Below are positions 1 through 9,657 of a stretch of 64,000 nt of DNA, piece after piece; position 1 is the stretch's first letter, and each line of letters starts with the position of its first letter. The notes under the pieces were generated by a model. The model made no database searches and was not told where the DNA came from. It saw only the letters and a program-made list of their open reading frames with translations. This DNA is from Rheinheimera texasensis DSM 17496 (GTDB taxonomy: Bacteria; Pseudomonadota; Gammaproteobacteria; Enterobacterales; Alteromonadaceae). The position numbers were made by a program, and so were the translations under genes. The stretch lies in the NCBI RefSeq assembly GCF_000711985.1, contig NZ_KL544006.1, positions 366,179-430,178 on the forward strand. The letters run 5' to 3'.

Positions 1-2313
1 TTCTGCAATCATGGCCATAGCTTCCTGGGGCGCAACACCGGCACCGTCCGGTGTCAGGCTACGCGCAGCGATGTCAGCACGTAACTGTTGACTCAGCTTT
101 TGGATCTGCTCAGATTCGCGCTGGCGGGTTTGTAACCGCGTGAACACTGCACCTTCGGCAAAGGCATCAGGTTTCAGGCCACCGGCGCGATTCAGCACAT
201 TTGATAGTTTTTCGCCCGGAACAATAGTGTAAACACCAGGGAAGCGCACCATACCAGTCAAGCGAACCTGGCGTTCGATGTTCCAGTTTGGGATAGCAAA
301 AATGTTGAGTTTGTCCCGCGCTTGCAGGGCTTGGTTTGCTTTACCAGCAATAACGTTGCGCAAGCTGAAACTGATATGTTTGACCTGCATATCGCCGGAG
401 TCAGCCTCAATGTAAGCGCGCGTCAGCTCGGCCCGGTCCATAAAAGCACTGCCTTTAAGGCCACCGGCCGCAGCGATTAAGCCTTTTACGGAGCCATTTT
501 CAACAAGGGGATAATCACCTGATACTTTTACTTCGCCGGAGACGTAAACAATACGTTGCCCGTTTAAAGCATTTTTACCGCTTCTCAGTTTTTCCAATAC
601 ACCAAACAACAGCTCCGATCGACGCAAATGAACTGTCTTTGCCAGGGTTTCAGGATCCGTTAAAGCTTTATCCAAAAAGCTCTGAAACTCTGCCATTAAC
701 CATTTCTCTTCGTTAGCCCACTGTCTGGTTTCCGAGAATAACTGGGTCGCCTTTTTCTGTTCTAAAATCAGTTCAAATGCCTGATCCGCTAATGATTCTA
801 TTTGCAGGACAAGGCCGTCTTGTTGTTTGACATCAGCACTGCCATTTTCTTCTCTGGCTTTTTGAAACTTCAGAATAGATTCCTCATCAAACCACCCTGC
901 CTTTTCAGCCTTTTTACGGAAAAACTCATTTAAATCCTGCCGCTCATACGCTTTATCTTCATGATGGAAGACTAAAATCTGATCGCGCGGCTGCAGCTGC
1001 ATATTGTCGGTGGACAGCGGGTTGTTGATCGCTTCCGCCAAATCAAACTGGAACACACGGATTTCACCGCCATAGCTGACCTCACGCACCAGCAATGCAT
1101 AATCGAGATCTGCGGTTGTATGTAAATCAGACCAGAATGACTGCAACAGACTGTTCACCCGCATGCCTTGCTTCCAGGCGTATTTGCCCGGGCGCACAAC
1201 GGCACCTGCCACTACAACTTCATTCTCAAACCGAGGGGATGTAGCGCCTAAACGAAGGACGTCACCAGCTCTAGCCTGTACCTGCAAACCTTCAGCGGTC
1301 GTTAAATCCAGATTAAGCAAATCGCGGACATTTTGCTTATTAACCCGCTCAACAATGGCATTCTGTGTGAAAGCACCGGGTTTCGCACCTCCAGCCATTT
1401 CCAGCAGTTGTGCCACAGTTTCACCTGGTTTAATCTCGTAGATCGCCGGCCGAACCACTTCCCCAACAACTTCAACCAAACCTGCAACCGGTTTTACTAA
1501 GATGACATCGCCTTGTTGCACCGGAATATCGCCTGAGGCATCGCCATGCAAAAGCAGGTCATAAACATCAAAATGGCCAATGATTTCACCATCGCGATTA
1601 ATTTGAATTTGTCGTAAGGAACCGATATCGGATATGCCTTTACTTAATGTCAGCACGCTGCTGACTGTTGCCATGGCAGGTACAGCATAACTCCCTGGAT
1701 TGTTCACCTCACCAGCGACAAAGACGGTGATTGTCCGAAGTTCAGCCATGCTGAGCGCGACTTCGACACCCAACATTTGCGATTTAATTTTGTCGCTCAG
1801 AAGCTGTCGCGTCTGTGCAAATGTAAGGCCTGAGACCGGAAAGGCACCAATATCCGGAATAGACACAGCGCCATTACGCTCAACAGTCAATTCTTCGGTC
1901 AGACTTTCTTTGCCAAAAACCTGCAGTAATAACTGGTCGCCGGGCCCAACAATGTAAGAATCCGGCACCGGTACGTTTTCCAGCGACAAATTTTGCTTGC
2001 GTTTAAACAGGTTGAGGCCGAAACGTTCAGCCTTTTTTTCGCCGGTATCTTCAACCTGTGTTTCTTGCTGTTCTGACTCGTCGTCTAAGTATTCTTCGGC
2101 GTCCGAGTCAGTCATTGACTTATCTTTGGCAGATTGCTTTTTTAAATCTGAGGCTTTCAGACCATATTGCTTCATCAGGCGCTGTTGTTCAGCTTTTGGT
2201 AATTTTTTGAATTGCGCCATCATCGCCGGCGACATAGCTGCGGTTTGTGACATTGCGGAGATAGGAAAACACACTGCTAATAACAGCATGAATAACCTGA
2301 TTATTTTAATCAC
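1..2313 (-). CDS. Multi-SLBB polysaccharide export protein (Wza-like), C-terminus cut by window edge
   Basis: Outer-membrane/periplasmic polysaccharide export protein. The frame is open from a GTG at 2313 to base 1, at least 771 codons, and is truncated. GTG is chosen because GGAG lies 7 bases upstream and it yields a clean signal peptide (VIKIIRLFMLLLAVCFPISA); an in-frame ATG at 2289 would cut into it. After a charged linker rich in D, E and K comes a poly-export domain (about residues 114-190, beginning VPDSYIVGPGDQL). Five SLBB-type units follow, recognised by G-V-x-x-PG-x-Y cores near residues 194, 278, 364, 586 and 682; a helical, charged stretch separates units three and four. Wza itself is about 380 residues, so this is the long multi-SLBB form. 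It follows the wecB-tviB-tviC sugar genes on the same strand, which suggests a role in exporting the polymer made from those sugars. Confidence 0.88.
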   Translation of the reverse strand, partial: MIKIIRLFMLLLAVCFPISAMSQTAAMSPAMMAQFKKLPKAEQQRLMKQYGLKASDLKKQSAKDKSMTDSDAEEYLDDESEQQETQVEDTGEKKAERFGLNLFKRKQNLSLENVPVPDSYIVGPGDQLLLQVFGKESLTEELTVERNGAVSIPDIGAFPVSGLTFAQTRQLLSDKIKSQMLGVEVALSMAELRTITVFVAGEVNNPGSYAVPAMATVSSVLTLSKGISDIGSLRQIQINRDGEIIGHFDVYDLLLHGDASGDIPVQQGDVILVKPVAGLVEVVGEVVRPAIYEIKPGETVAQLLEMAGGAKPGAFTQNAIVERVNKQNVRDLLNLDLTTAEGLQVQARAGDVLRLGATSPRFENEVVVAGAVVRPGKYAWKQGMRVNSLLQSFWSDLHTTADLDYALLVREVSYGGEIRVFQFDLAEAINNPLSTDNMQLQPRDQILVFHHEDKAYERQDLNEFFRKKAEKAGWFDEESILKFQKAREENGSADVKQQDGLVLQIESLADQAFELILEQKKATQLFSETRQWANEEKWLMAEFQSFLDKALTDPETLAKTVHLRRSELLFGVLEKLRSGKNALNGQRIVYVSGEVKVSGDYPLVENGSVKGLIAAAGGLKGSAFMDRAELTRAYIEADSGDMQVKHISFSLRNVIAGKANQALQARDKLNIFAIPNWNIERQVRLTGMVRFPGVYTIVPGEKLSNVLNRAGGLKPDAFAEGAVFTRLQTRQRESEQIQKLSQQLRADIAARSLTPDGAGVAPQEAMAMIAE

Positions 2314-2462
2314 TCTCTGGCTCCGTGATTGTTAAAAATTAAGCAAAGATGCCGGCATTCTGAATGTAAATAATATGCGTCTGCATTTCAGGGGCTGCAT
2401 TCTACCTTCAGTTCAATAACACTACGAGTAAAACTGGCGGCGATTATGAAGATCTGCACATT

Positions 2463-3491
2463 TCAGTTACAGAATTTTACATACCACCCCATCGCTTCGG
2501 CTATGCCCTGCTCTATCCGGTATTGCGGGTCATACCCCAGTAGTTTTTTTGCTTTCCCGATGTCAGCCTGCGAATGACGGACATCGCCAGCGCGGAAATC
2601 GCGGTATTCAGGTTGTTGCTGTGATACTGCGGCGCCCTCAGCCAATAACGCCTGCCGAATCGCGGCAAACAAGGTATTCAGTGTGGTGCGGTCACCGACA
2701 GCCACATTATAAACCTGGTCTTTTGCATCATCCGGCGCAGTGGCAGCCAGAATATTCATCTGCACTGTATTATTGATGTAACAGAAATCCCGACTGGTTT
2801 CGCCATCGCCGTTGACGAAAACCGTTTCGCCTTTCAGCAGAGCGGCTGTCCACTTTGGAATGACCGCTGCATAAGCGCCATCCGGGTCCTGCCGTTTACC
2901 GAACACATTGAAGTAACGTAAGCCTATGCATTTAAAGCCATAAGTTTTGGCAAACACCCCTGCATACAACTCGTTAACATACTTAGTCACGGCGTAAGGC
3001 GATAATGGATTGCCAATATTTTCCTCAACCTTTGGCAACGCCGGATGGTCACCGTAAGTTGAACTGCTGGCTGCATAAGTAAAACTGTTGACGCCGGCAT
3101 CCTTCGCTGCAACCAGCATATTCAGAAATCCGGTGATATTCGCGGCATTAGTCGTAATAGGATCATGGATGGAACGGGGAACTGAACCCAGGGCAGCCTG
3201 GTGCAACACGTAATCGACGCCATGCACCGCTTGCTGGCAATCGCTAAATTCGCGGATATCGCCTCTGATAAAGCGGAAACGCTGCCACTGCTCAGCAGCC
3301 ACACTGGTCTGTACTTCGTCCAGATTACGTTGGTGCCCGGTCGCAAAGTTGTCCAGACCAACCACTTGCTGGTCAAGTTTCAAAAGCTGCTCCAGCAAAT
3401 TAGAGCCAATAAATCCTGCGACTCCGGTTACCAGCCACACTTTTGGATTTGCTTTGAGGGTATCGCATACCTGCCGGTATTTATTTGTCAT
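2463..3491 (-). CDS. tviC: UDP-N-acetylglucosamine 4-epimerase, TviC/WbpP type
   Basis: Extended SDR enzyme of 342 residues that interconverts UDP-GlcNAc/UDP-GalNAc or the corresponding uronic acids at C4, in the cytoplasm. The Rossmann motif TGVAGFIGS lies at residues 22-30, the Ser/Thr region ASSSTYG at 141-147 and the catalytic pair YAVTK at 166-170. The N-terminal extension before the Rossmann fold and the overall length match TviC/WbpP of Vi antigen and O-antigen loci. It is 9 bases downstream of the tviB-like dehydrogenase and in the same operon as wecB. GalE-type UDP-glucose 4-epimerase is less likely given these neighbours. Confidence 0.85.
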   Translation of the reverse strand: MTNKYRQVCDTLKANPKVWLVTGVAGFIGSNLLEQLLKLDQQVVGLDNFATGHQRNLDEVQTSVAAEQWQRFRFIRGDIREFSDCQQAVHGVDYVLHQAALGSVPRSIHDPITTNAANITGFLNMLVAAKDAGVNSFTYAASSSTYGDHPALPKVEENIGNPLSPYAVTKYVNELYAGVFAKTYGFKCIGLRYFNVFGKRQDPDGAYAAVIPKWTAALLKGETVFVNGDGETSRDFCYINNTVQMNILAATAPDDAKDQVYNVAVGDRTTLNTLFAAIRQALLAEGAAVSQQQPEYRDFRAGDVRHSQADIGKAKKLLGYDPQYRIEQGIAEAMGWYVKFCN

Positions 3492-3500
3492 ATCTCTTTC

Positions 3501-4778
3501 TCAAAGCCGAATATCAGATTCCTGTGCTGACAACACATACTTCAGGTCGTACAGCACATGATTTTCTTTACCAAAAGCACGGATACCTGCAGCGCCTAAG
3601 GCTTTAAATTGCTGATGCGCGACTGCCAGAATGACTGCATCGTAGCCACCAGCACTCGCTTGTTTCACCGGGGTGATGCCATATTCATGCTGGGCTTCTT
3701 CCGCATCAACCCATGGATCATAAATGTCGGGCACAATACCGTACTCTGATAATTCATTAATAATATCAATAACTTTGGTATTTCGAATATCAGGACAGTT
3801 TTCTTTAAAGGTCAGGCCCAGCACCAGGACACGAGCACCTGATACTGCGACTTGTTGTTTGATCATTTGTTTAATCAGCTGTGAAACCACGTAACGGCCC
3901 ATGTTATCGTTAATCCGGCGACCAGCCAGAATCACTTCCGGGTGATAGCCAACAGCTTGTGCCTTATGAGTCAGATAATAAGGATCAACACCAATACAAT
4001 GACCGCCAACCAAGCCCGGACGGAACGGCAGGAAATTCCATTTTGTGCCTGCGGCTAACAAAACTTCTTCAGTATCAATATCAAGGCGATTAAAAATAAC
4101 TGCTAATTCATTGATAAGAGCAATATTTAAATCACGTTGCGTGTTTTCAATGACCTTTGCGGCTTCAGCAACTTTAATACTGCTGGCTTTGTAAGTGCCG
4201 GCAGTAATGATGCTGCCATAGACCCGGTCAACAAAATCTGCGATCTCTGCCGTTGAGCCAGAGGTGACTTTGCGGATATTGACCAGACGATGTTGTTTAT
4301 CTCCCGGGTTAATCCGCTCCGGACTATAGCCGGCAAAAAAGTCCTGATTGAATTTCAAGCCGGATATACGCTCAATGACGGGGATACAATCTTCTTCTGT
4401 CGCTCCCGGATAGACGGTGGATTCATAAACAACAATGTCACCCGGTTTGACGACCGCACCGAGTGTCTCTGAGGCTTTGATCAACGGAATGAGATCCGGA
4501 CGATGGTGCTCATCAATTGGGGTCGGCACGGTAACAATAAAAAAATTACAGGCTTTTAGTTCTGATTTGTCACAGCTATATGTCAGCAACCGGGCAGAAC
4601 GTAATTCTTCAGAATCGACCTCAAGTGTGTGATCCTTAAACTGCTTTAATTCCTCAATACGTGCTGCTGAAATATCAAAACCAACAGTCGGGAATTTTTT
4701 ACCAAACTCTACAGCAAGTGGCAGTCCAACGTAGCCGAGACCAATCACACCAATTTTTACTTCCGACAAATTCAACAT
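3501..4778 (-). CDS. tviB: UDP-N-acetylhexosamine 6-dehydrogenase, TviB/WbpO type
   Basis: NAD-dependent nucleotide-sugar dehydrogenase oxidising C6 of a UDP-HexNAc to the uronic acid. The start is set at ATG 4778, preceded by AAAGGA at a normal distance; longer forms would run into the wecB end. The protein has 425 residues: NAD-binding GLGYVG at about 13-18, ESTVYPG at 119-125, and the catalytic-cysteine motif [11 protein letters not shown] with Cys at 261, then a C-terminal UDP-binding domain. [16 protein letters not shown] is typical of TviB/WbpO. Neighbouring wecB offers UDP-ManNAc, so a WecC-like use (UDP-ManNAcA) cannot be excluded from sequence alone. Confidence 0.88.
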   Translation of the reverse strand: MLNLSEVKIGVIGLGYVGLPLAVEFGKKFPTVGFDISAARIEELKQFKDHTLEVDSEELRSARLLTYSCDKSELKACNFFIVTVPTPIDEHHRPDLIPLIKASETLGAVVKPGDIVVYESTVYPGATEEDCIPVIERISGLKFNQDFFAGYSPERINPGDKQHRLVNIRKVTSGSTAEIADFVDRVYGSIITAGTYKASSIKVAEAAKVIENTQRDLNIALINELAVIFNRLDIDTEEVLLAAGTKWNFLPFRPGLVGGHCIGVDPYYLTHKAQAVGYHPEVILAGRRINDNMGRYVVSQLIKQMIKQQVAVSGARVLVLGLTFKENCPDIRNTKVIDIINELSEYGIVPDIYDPWVDAEEAQHEYGITPVKQASAGGYDAVILAVAHQQFKALGAAGIRAFGKENHVLYDLKYVLSAQESDIRL

Positions 4779-4788
4779 GGGTATTCCT

Positions 4789-5943
4789 TTACTTCGTTTG
4801 GCCATGAGTTCCGGCGTTTTGAAAATGCGCTTTGATACATTCAACAATACGACCGCAGGCTAAGCCGTCACCATAAGGGTTATGCGCAAAGCTCATGCTG
4901 TCGTAATAATGTTGATCAGTCATCAGTTTGTGCACCTCTGACACTATGACTTGCTGGTCGGTTCCCACCAGTTTGACTGTGCCTGCCGCGACAGCTTCAG
5001 GACGCTCTGTGGTATCGCGCATCACCAGCACAGGTTTGCCCAAGGATGGGGCTTCCTCCTGAATTCCACCTGAATCGGTCAACACGAGATAGCTTCGGCT
5101 CATCAGATAGACAAATGGCAGATAGTCCTGCGGCGCAATCAAATGCACATTCGGGCTGTTGCTCAGCAAACGGTACACGGGCTCACGCACATTTGGATTC
5201 AGATGGACCGGGTACACCACATCACAATCGGGGAACTGCTCTGCAATCGTCCCTAAAGCGGCACAGATATTTTCAAAACCGGCGCCAAAGCTTTCGCGGC
5301 GATGGCCCGTCACCAAAATCAACCGGCGACCGTCCTGACCATAAGGGAACTGGCTGGCGAACTGCTGACTCAACGTCTGGTCTGCGTCTATTTTTGCGAC
5401 GACCTGATGCAGCGCATCAATGACCGTGTTACCGGTAACTTCGATGTTTGCCGGATTCGTGTTTTCGCGCAACAGATTGTCACGGGAGGTCGCCGTCGGG
5501 GCAAAATGCAGCGTGGTGATAGCTCCAGTCAGACGCCGGTTTGCTTCTTCTGGCCATGGGCTGTAGATATTGCCGGTCCGAAGACCAGCTTCAACGTGGC
5601 CAACGGCTGTTTTTTCGTAGTAACAGGCTAATGCGGCAGCAAAAGTCGTGCTGGTATCGCCGTGCACCAACACGATATCTGGCTGGAAGTCACGCAGAAC
5701 AGGCTTGATATTGAGCAGAATGCTGGTCGCAACGTCATATAAGTCCTGACCCGCTTTCATGATCGCTAAATCATACTCTGGCACGATGTTAAACAGTTTC
5801 AGGACTTGATCAAGCATTTCCCGGTGCTGGCCTGTGACACAAACGCGGCTGTCTATAGCCGGATCTTGTTTTAACAAATTGACCAGTGGTGCCATTTTTA
5901 TGGCTTCAGGGCGGGTACCAAAGACACTCAGGACTTTAATCAT
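4789..5943 (-). CDS. wecB: UDP-N-acetylglucosamine 2-epimerase, non-hydrolysing
   Basis: Converts UDP-GlcNAc to UDP-ManNAc in the cytoplasm. At 384 residues it has the family's normal length. Diagnostic motifs are the N-terminal [25 protein letters not shown] near residue 95, GHRRESFG near 213 and the nucleotide-binding [15 protein letters not shown] near 290. It is first in the wecB-tviB-tviC set and lies 10 bases ahead of the tviB start. ATG 5943 is preceded by GGAAT at about -9. It is oriented like the flagellar genes but separated from them by 167 bases, so it is probably a separate transcription unit. Confidence 0.93.
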   Translation of the reverse strand: MIKVLSVFGTRPEAIKMAPLVNLLKQDPAIDSRVCVTGQHREMLDQVLKLFNIVPEYDLAIMKAGQDLYDVATSILLNIKPVLRDFQPDIVLVHGDTSTTFAAALACYYEKTAVGHVEAGLRTGNIYSPWPEEANRRLTGAITTLHFAPTATSRDNLLRENTNPANIEVTGNTVIDALHQVVAKIDADQTLSQQFASQFPYGQDGRRLILVTGHRRESFGAGFENICAALGTIAEQFPDCDVVYPVHLNPNVREPVYRLLSNSPNVHLIAPQDYLPFVYLMSRSYLVLTDSGGIQEEAPSLGKPVLVMRDTTERPEAVAAGTVKLVGTDQQVIVSEVHKLMTDQHYYDSMSFAHNPYGDGLACGRIVECIKAHFQNAGTHGQTK

Positions 5944-5960
5944 CAGCGGATTCCATTGCG

Positions 5961-5989
5961 ATCATACCAAAAATGGCATTTAGCTTAAC
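5961..5989 (-). promoter_or_regulatory. Possible sigma-70 promoter of the wecB operon
   Basis: On the minus strand a TATGAT (-10-like, 5961-5966) is preceded, 17 bases away, by GTTAAG (weak -35, 5984-5989). The predicted transcript would start only about 10 bases before the wecB ATG, so this is tentative. Confidence 0.3.
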
Positions 5990-6110
5990 AAAACTGAGGC
6001 GCTGCGCATAGGGGCGCTTGCCGGGGACTTTATGGATGAGTGGAAAAAACAGCAAACTTTAGTTAATAAATAGATACAAATGAGCAACACCGCACAAAAA
6101 GGCTGTCAAG

Positions 6111-6596
6111 TTAAGTTTTATGCAGGTTATACAGCAGTTCAGCTTCAGCGCGTGGCAACTCACACTCGCGCATAACCTCTTCCAGCGGCGCACCTAGCTG
6201 TACCATTTTCATCGCTCGGTTGTACAGCTTTGAATCCGGATCAAACATGTCAATTTTTTGCTGTTGCTCAGCAAGCTGAGCCTGATTCTCGGCTACTTCA
6301 GACAGCTGATTGCTCAACGAACGCTGCTGCTGCTCCAATGCAATCACCCGTTGGCCGATACCTATAAATCCGGCCCGGATCTCTTCAATTTCAGCATTGA
6401 GCAACCGGAGCTGTTCCAGAGCAAGCTGATGTTGCAGGCTTTGTGCTATCCGCTCTTCACGTTGGCTTTTGTGTTGCCAAAGCACAAAAACGACCAGCAG
6501 CACACAGGCTGCCGGCACGGTAAGCAAAACGAGCAATTCGAAAGACAATGTCACAGGATAATCATCAGATACTGGTAATTTCTTCCCACTCTTCAT
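6111..6596 (-). CDS. fipA: FipA, DUF2802 polar-flagellum organiser
   Basis: Membrane-anchored partner of FlhF. DUF2802 proteins encoded just after cheW in polar flagellates have been described as FipA, needed for correct FlhF recruitment and polar flagellum assembly. The 161 residues show one hydrophobic segment (about 18-40), a Gln/Glu-rich coiled coil (about 45-115) and the C-terminal DUF2802 core LGAPLEEVMRECELPRAEAE, with the conserved Gly and following Leu-rich helix. The ATG at 6596 overlaps cheW by 32 bases and has no good Shine-Dalgarno sequence. A GTG at 6554, giving a protein starting at the membrane helix, is an equally plausible start. It is the last gene of the flhA-che operon. 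Confidence 0.8.
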   Translation of the reverse strand: MKSGKKLPVSDDYPVTLSFELLVLLTVPAACVLLVVFVLWQHKSQREERIAQSLQHQLALEQLRLLNAEIEEIRAGFIGIGQRVIALEQQQRSLSNQLSEVAENQAQLAEQQQKIDMFDPDSKLYNRAMKMVQLGAPLEEVMRECELPRAEAELLYNLHKT

Positions 6597-7059
6597 CAGT
6601 GAGCAGTTTGTTCAAATCGACCAGAATCAGCAGTTCGCCATCACGGTTTGACACACCCTGAATAAACTTGGCACTTTCATCAGTGCCAACATTCGGCGCC
6701 GTATCAATTTCTGACGCACGCAGGTACACAACTTCAGCAACGCTGTCGACGAGGATCCCAATGACCTGTTTATCTGCTTCGATAATGACAATACGGCTAT
6801 TTTCGGTAACATCGGATGGAGGTAAACCAAAACGGGCTCTGGTATCGATAACGGTCACAACGTTACCACGCAGATTGATAATACCTAATACATAGATCGG
6901 AGCACCCGGCACCGGCGCAATGTCGGTATACCGCAGCACTTCCTGCACCTGCATCACGTTGATGCCGTAAGTCTCTTCCTGCAGCTTAAAAGTCACCCAT
7001 TGCAGAACCTGATCGGTGGTCTCTTTGCCTTTGCCGGACTGGGCCAGTAAATTACTCAT
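6565..7059 (-). CDS. cheW: Chemotaxis coupling protein CheW
   Basis: Scaffold protein that couples chemoreceptors to CheA in polar arrays. It is a 164-residue single CheW domain: WVTFKLQEETYGINVMQVQEVLR near the N-terminus, then IINLRGNVVTVIDTR (about 65-80), IGILVDSV and the C-terminal LLILVDLNKLL. It lies between parP and fipA, as in Pseudomonas PA1464 and in Vibrio/Shewanella chemotaxis operons. A good AGGAG lies upstream of ATG 7059. Confidence 0.95.
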   Translation of the reverse strand: MSNLLAQSGKGKETTDQVLQWVTFKLQEETYGINVMQVQEVLRYTDIAPVPGAPIYVLGIINLRGNVVTVIDTRARFGLPPSDVTENSRIVIIEADKQVIGILVDSVAEVVYLRASEIDTAPNVGTDESAKFIQGVSNRDGELLILVDLNKLLTDEEWEEITSI

Positions 7060-7092
7060 TTAACGCTCCTCTACCTGATTCATTCTCAGCGT

Positions 7093-7860
7093 TCAGTCAG
7101 AACTCGCTGCACCTTTTGCCAACAGGGCAATCAGGGCGTCAACATCTAACAACGCACACATATGCTGCTTAATTAATCCGGCGAGCCAAGGCCGTTTGCC
7201 TTCGGAGGACCGCCATTTCACATCATCTTGTTCAAGGGAAACTGTATTGACCAGTGTCTCGCAGGCAAGGCCCCATGAGCTCTTACCAAGCATAATAACA
7301 TATTGATAGTTTAGCTTTTCTGCCAGTGATTGGTCATATTTTTCTGGCATCACCCACATGGCAGTATTGACCACGTTTATCTTTTGGTCACGATATAGCA
7401 TGACACCTTTGTACCAGTCTGGCTTACCCGGCAAGGTGTTTAAAGTCCCCATTTGATGGATGCCACCAAGTTCTTTTAATGGCAGCGCTACTTTTAAACC
7501 TGCGACCTCGAAAAACAGTGCCTGAAACTTGCCCTGCCGATAGCTCTTTTCCACAACCGGAGCTGCAGGTGGCGGTGGCGTGACAACTTTTTGTACTACA
7601 GGTTCTGCTTGTACCGGCGTGACTTTTGCTGCTACCGCTGTAGTTTGTGGCTTAACAGGGGCCACAATTTTAGGCTGCGCCTCAGCTACAGGCTTAGCGA
7701 CGACCTTCGGCACCTGAACTTCGGCGGCAGGTTTTACATCAGCAAGCAGCTTGTTCAGCTGTTGCTTCTGCACCGTAACCGGCGCCGGCTCCTGCTCCTC
7801 GGTCAGTAAGGCATTCAGATAACTGCGCATCACCTTGCGGCTGGCGAACAGATCACTCAT
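7093..7860 (-). CDS. parP: ParP-like protein with C-terminal CheW domain
   Basis: Partner of ParC in polar placement of chemotaxis arrays. ParP is known to stabilise arrays by contacting CheA and the receptors. The 255 residues split into a low-complexity N-terminal half rich in P, A, V and K (to about residue 107) and a CheW-like C-terminal half, from QGKFQALFFEVAGLKVALPL to DVDALIALL. The start overlaps the parC end by 8 bases, which suggests translational coupling. It corresponds in position to PA1463 in Pseudomonas. CheW-like domain and context are clear; ParP function is inferred from synteny. Confidence 0.85.
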   Translation of the reverse strand: MSDLFASRKVMRSYLNALLTEEQEPAPVTVQKQQLNKLLADVKPAAEVQVPKVVAKPVAEAQPKIVAPVKPQTTAVAAKVTPVQAEPVVQKVVTPPPPAAPVVEKSYRQGKFQALFFEVAGLKVALPLKELGGIHQMGTLNTLPGKPDWYKGVMLYRDQKINVVNTAMWVMPEKYDQSLAEKLNYQYVIMLGKSSWGLACETLVNTVSLEQDDVKWRSSEGKRPWLAGLIKQHMCALLDVDALIALLAKGAASSD

Positions 7861-8641
7861 GCGCAGACTCCTGATTTAACTGGAGTAAATATGTCAGCAA
7901 GGTATTGTAAGCAAACACACCCCGAGACTTTGGTGCAAAAACCGGCGGCGGCGTCTGCGCCAGACTGGCATCGCGCATTTTGGTGTCAATCGGAATAACC
8001 GCTGACCAGACCAAATCACCATATTTTGCTTTGAGTTCTTTGTATGCTTCCAGTGACGCTTTTGTCCGCTTGTCGTACATCGTCGGCACTATGGTGAAAT
8101 CATATGCGGGCTGGGACGGCGACTGCATCAATTGCATAGTGGCCAGCATCCGGTCCAGGCCTTTGAGTGCCAAAAACTCTGTCTGCACCGGTATCAAAAT
8201 CCTGTTACAAGCCGCCATCGCATTAACCATCAACACCCCGATGACGGGTGGGCAATCGATCAGTACATAGTCATACTCATCGGCAACCTTCGCCAGCGCT
8301 TTTTTTAGAATAAGGCCCATGCCGCCTTTGTCACCCAAAGAGCGGTCCAGCGTAGCCAAAGCCATTGACGACGGCAAAATATCCAGATTATCGACCCCAC
8401 TGGGGCATAATGATTGCAGGATCTCTTCTTTGGTAATGTCTTTGCCGCGAATAAAAATGTCGTAAACACTGTTTTCCAGTTCTTCCGCGTCGATACCAAA
8501 ATAATAAGTTAATGACGCATGCGGATCAGTATCGATCAATAACACACGAAAGCCACGGCCGGCTAACAAGGCACCCAGCGTCACCGTCGATGTGGTTTTT
8601 CCAACGCCGCCTTTCTGATTCGCAATAGTCCAGACTACCAA
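7853..8641 (-). CDS. parC: ParC, ParA-family polar chemotaxis ATPase
   Basis: ParA/MinD-type ATPase that localises chemotaxis arrays to the cell pole and segregates them. A TTG start at 8641 is chosen: it follows the motD stop by one base, has a GGGA about 9 bases upstream and gives MVVWTIANQKGGVGKTT, the usual N-terminus of the family. The longer GTG frame (8707) adds 22 residues lying wholly inside motD. The 262 residues carry the deviant Walker A KGGVGKTT, Walker A' DTDPHASLT and Walker B VLIDCPP. It is followed directly by parP. Confidence 0.88.
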   Translation of the reverse strand: MVVWTIANQKGGVGKTTSTVTLGALLAGRGFRVLLIDTDPHASLTYYFGIDAEELENSVYDIFIRGKDITKEEILQSLCPSGVDNLDILPSSMALATLDRSLGDKGGMGLILKKALAKVADEYDYVLIDCPPVIGVLMVNAMAACNRILIPVQTEFLALKGLDRMLATMQLMQSPSQPAYDFTIVPTMYDKRTKASLEAYKELKAKYGDLVWSAVIPIDTKMRDASLAQTPPPVFAPKSRGVFAYNTLLTYLLQLNQESAHE

Positions 8642-8642
8642 T

Positions 8643-9656
8643 TCAATTATCCCGCTTCTGCTGCACCGGTGCTGCGTTATCAGCAGCCGATGTAATTTTA
8701 ATACCACCGTGTGGCAATCGAATCACTTTAATAGTGCCGTCCGCCGACACTTCCACATCTTCCGAGGCTAAAGCCGGCGTTTGTTCAGATGAAGCCGCTG
8801 TGTCACTCGGTTTGGCCGCTGCGTTTTTAGCCGGCAACTCAGCCGCTGATTGCGGTACCTGCGCCGACAACTTAGAAACCGCAATGACTACCTTGCGGTT
8901 CTCAGTACGGCCAGCTGCAGTACTGTTATCCGCAAAAGGTGAGTATTGGCCATAACCCTCTGCAGCCATTCGCTCCGGATTGACACCTAATGCCTGCAAA
9001 CGACGTAACACGGCCATTGCTCTGGCCATCGACAATTCCCAGTTCGAATCAAAAATTTCGTTGTGGATCGTTTCATTGTCAGTGTAGCCTCTGACCCTGA
9101 TCACATTATTGGTCTGGTTCAGCAGCGTAACAATTTCTTTCAGCACTATGTCGGCGGAAGCAATAGGTGAGCCACTGCCGCTGGGAAATAGCAAACCACT
9201 ATTAAGCTGAATGGTCAGCCAGTCTTCATCAGACTCAACTTTAGCCACGCCTTTTTCAATTAAATTAGCCAGCGACTGCGTCAGCTGCTCTTGTAATGAC
9301 ACCAGCGGGTTACCAAACTGCGGCTTCTCCAGCACAGGCTGTTCCTTTGCGTCTGCCACAATCTCCGGACCACTTGGTACCTCAAGCGAAGTCCCAAATT
9401 GCTGGTAATCGCTGCGCGGCTTATTGTCGGTAAGCACTGCATCACCGGTCACACCGGTTTGGTCCGCCGCAGGTTTCTCAAAGACCTGCGACAGTGTTTC
9501 TGAAATGGTTTTATATTGTTCTTCTTTGTGGATAGCGATGGAATACAACACCACAAACAGCGCAAACATCAGCGTGACATAATCGGCATAAGACACCAGC
9601 CAACGGTCCAGTGGCTCCTGCTCGTTTTCCTGATGCCGCACCCGATGGCGATACAT
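8643..9656 (-). CDS. motD: MotD, MotB-family stator subunit
   Basis: Peptidoglycan-anchored stator protein of the flagellar motor. It has 337 residues: a short cytoplasmic N-terminus, one transmembrane helix within YADYVTLMFALFVVLYSIAI (about 24-43) containing the essential channel aspartate (SYAD), a plug/linker, then an OmpA-like domain (about 165-260) with RGYTDNE, LSMARAMAVLRRL and GRTENRKVVI. The tail after about 262 is an Ala/Ser/Pro-rich extension ending in a short ordered strand (TIKVIRLPHGGIKIT). It pairs with motC one base upstream. Confidence 0.9.
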   Translation of the reverse strand: MYRHRVRHQENEQEPLDRWLVSYADYVTLMFALFVVLYSIAIHKEEQYKTISETLSQVFEKPAADQTGVTGDAVLTDNKPRSDYQQFGTSLEVPSGPEIVADAKEQPVLEKPQFGNPLVSLQEQLTQSLANLIEKGVAKVESDEDWLTIQLNSGLLFPSGSGSPIASADIVLKEIVTLLNQTNNVIRVRGYTDNETIHNEIFDSNWELSMARAMAVLRRLQALGVNPERMAAEGYGQYSPFADNSTAAGRTENRKVVIAVSKLSAQVPQSAAELPAKNAAAKPSDTAASSEQTPALASEDVEVSADGTIKVIRLPHGGIKITSAADNAAPVQQKRDN

Positions 9657-9657
9657 C

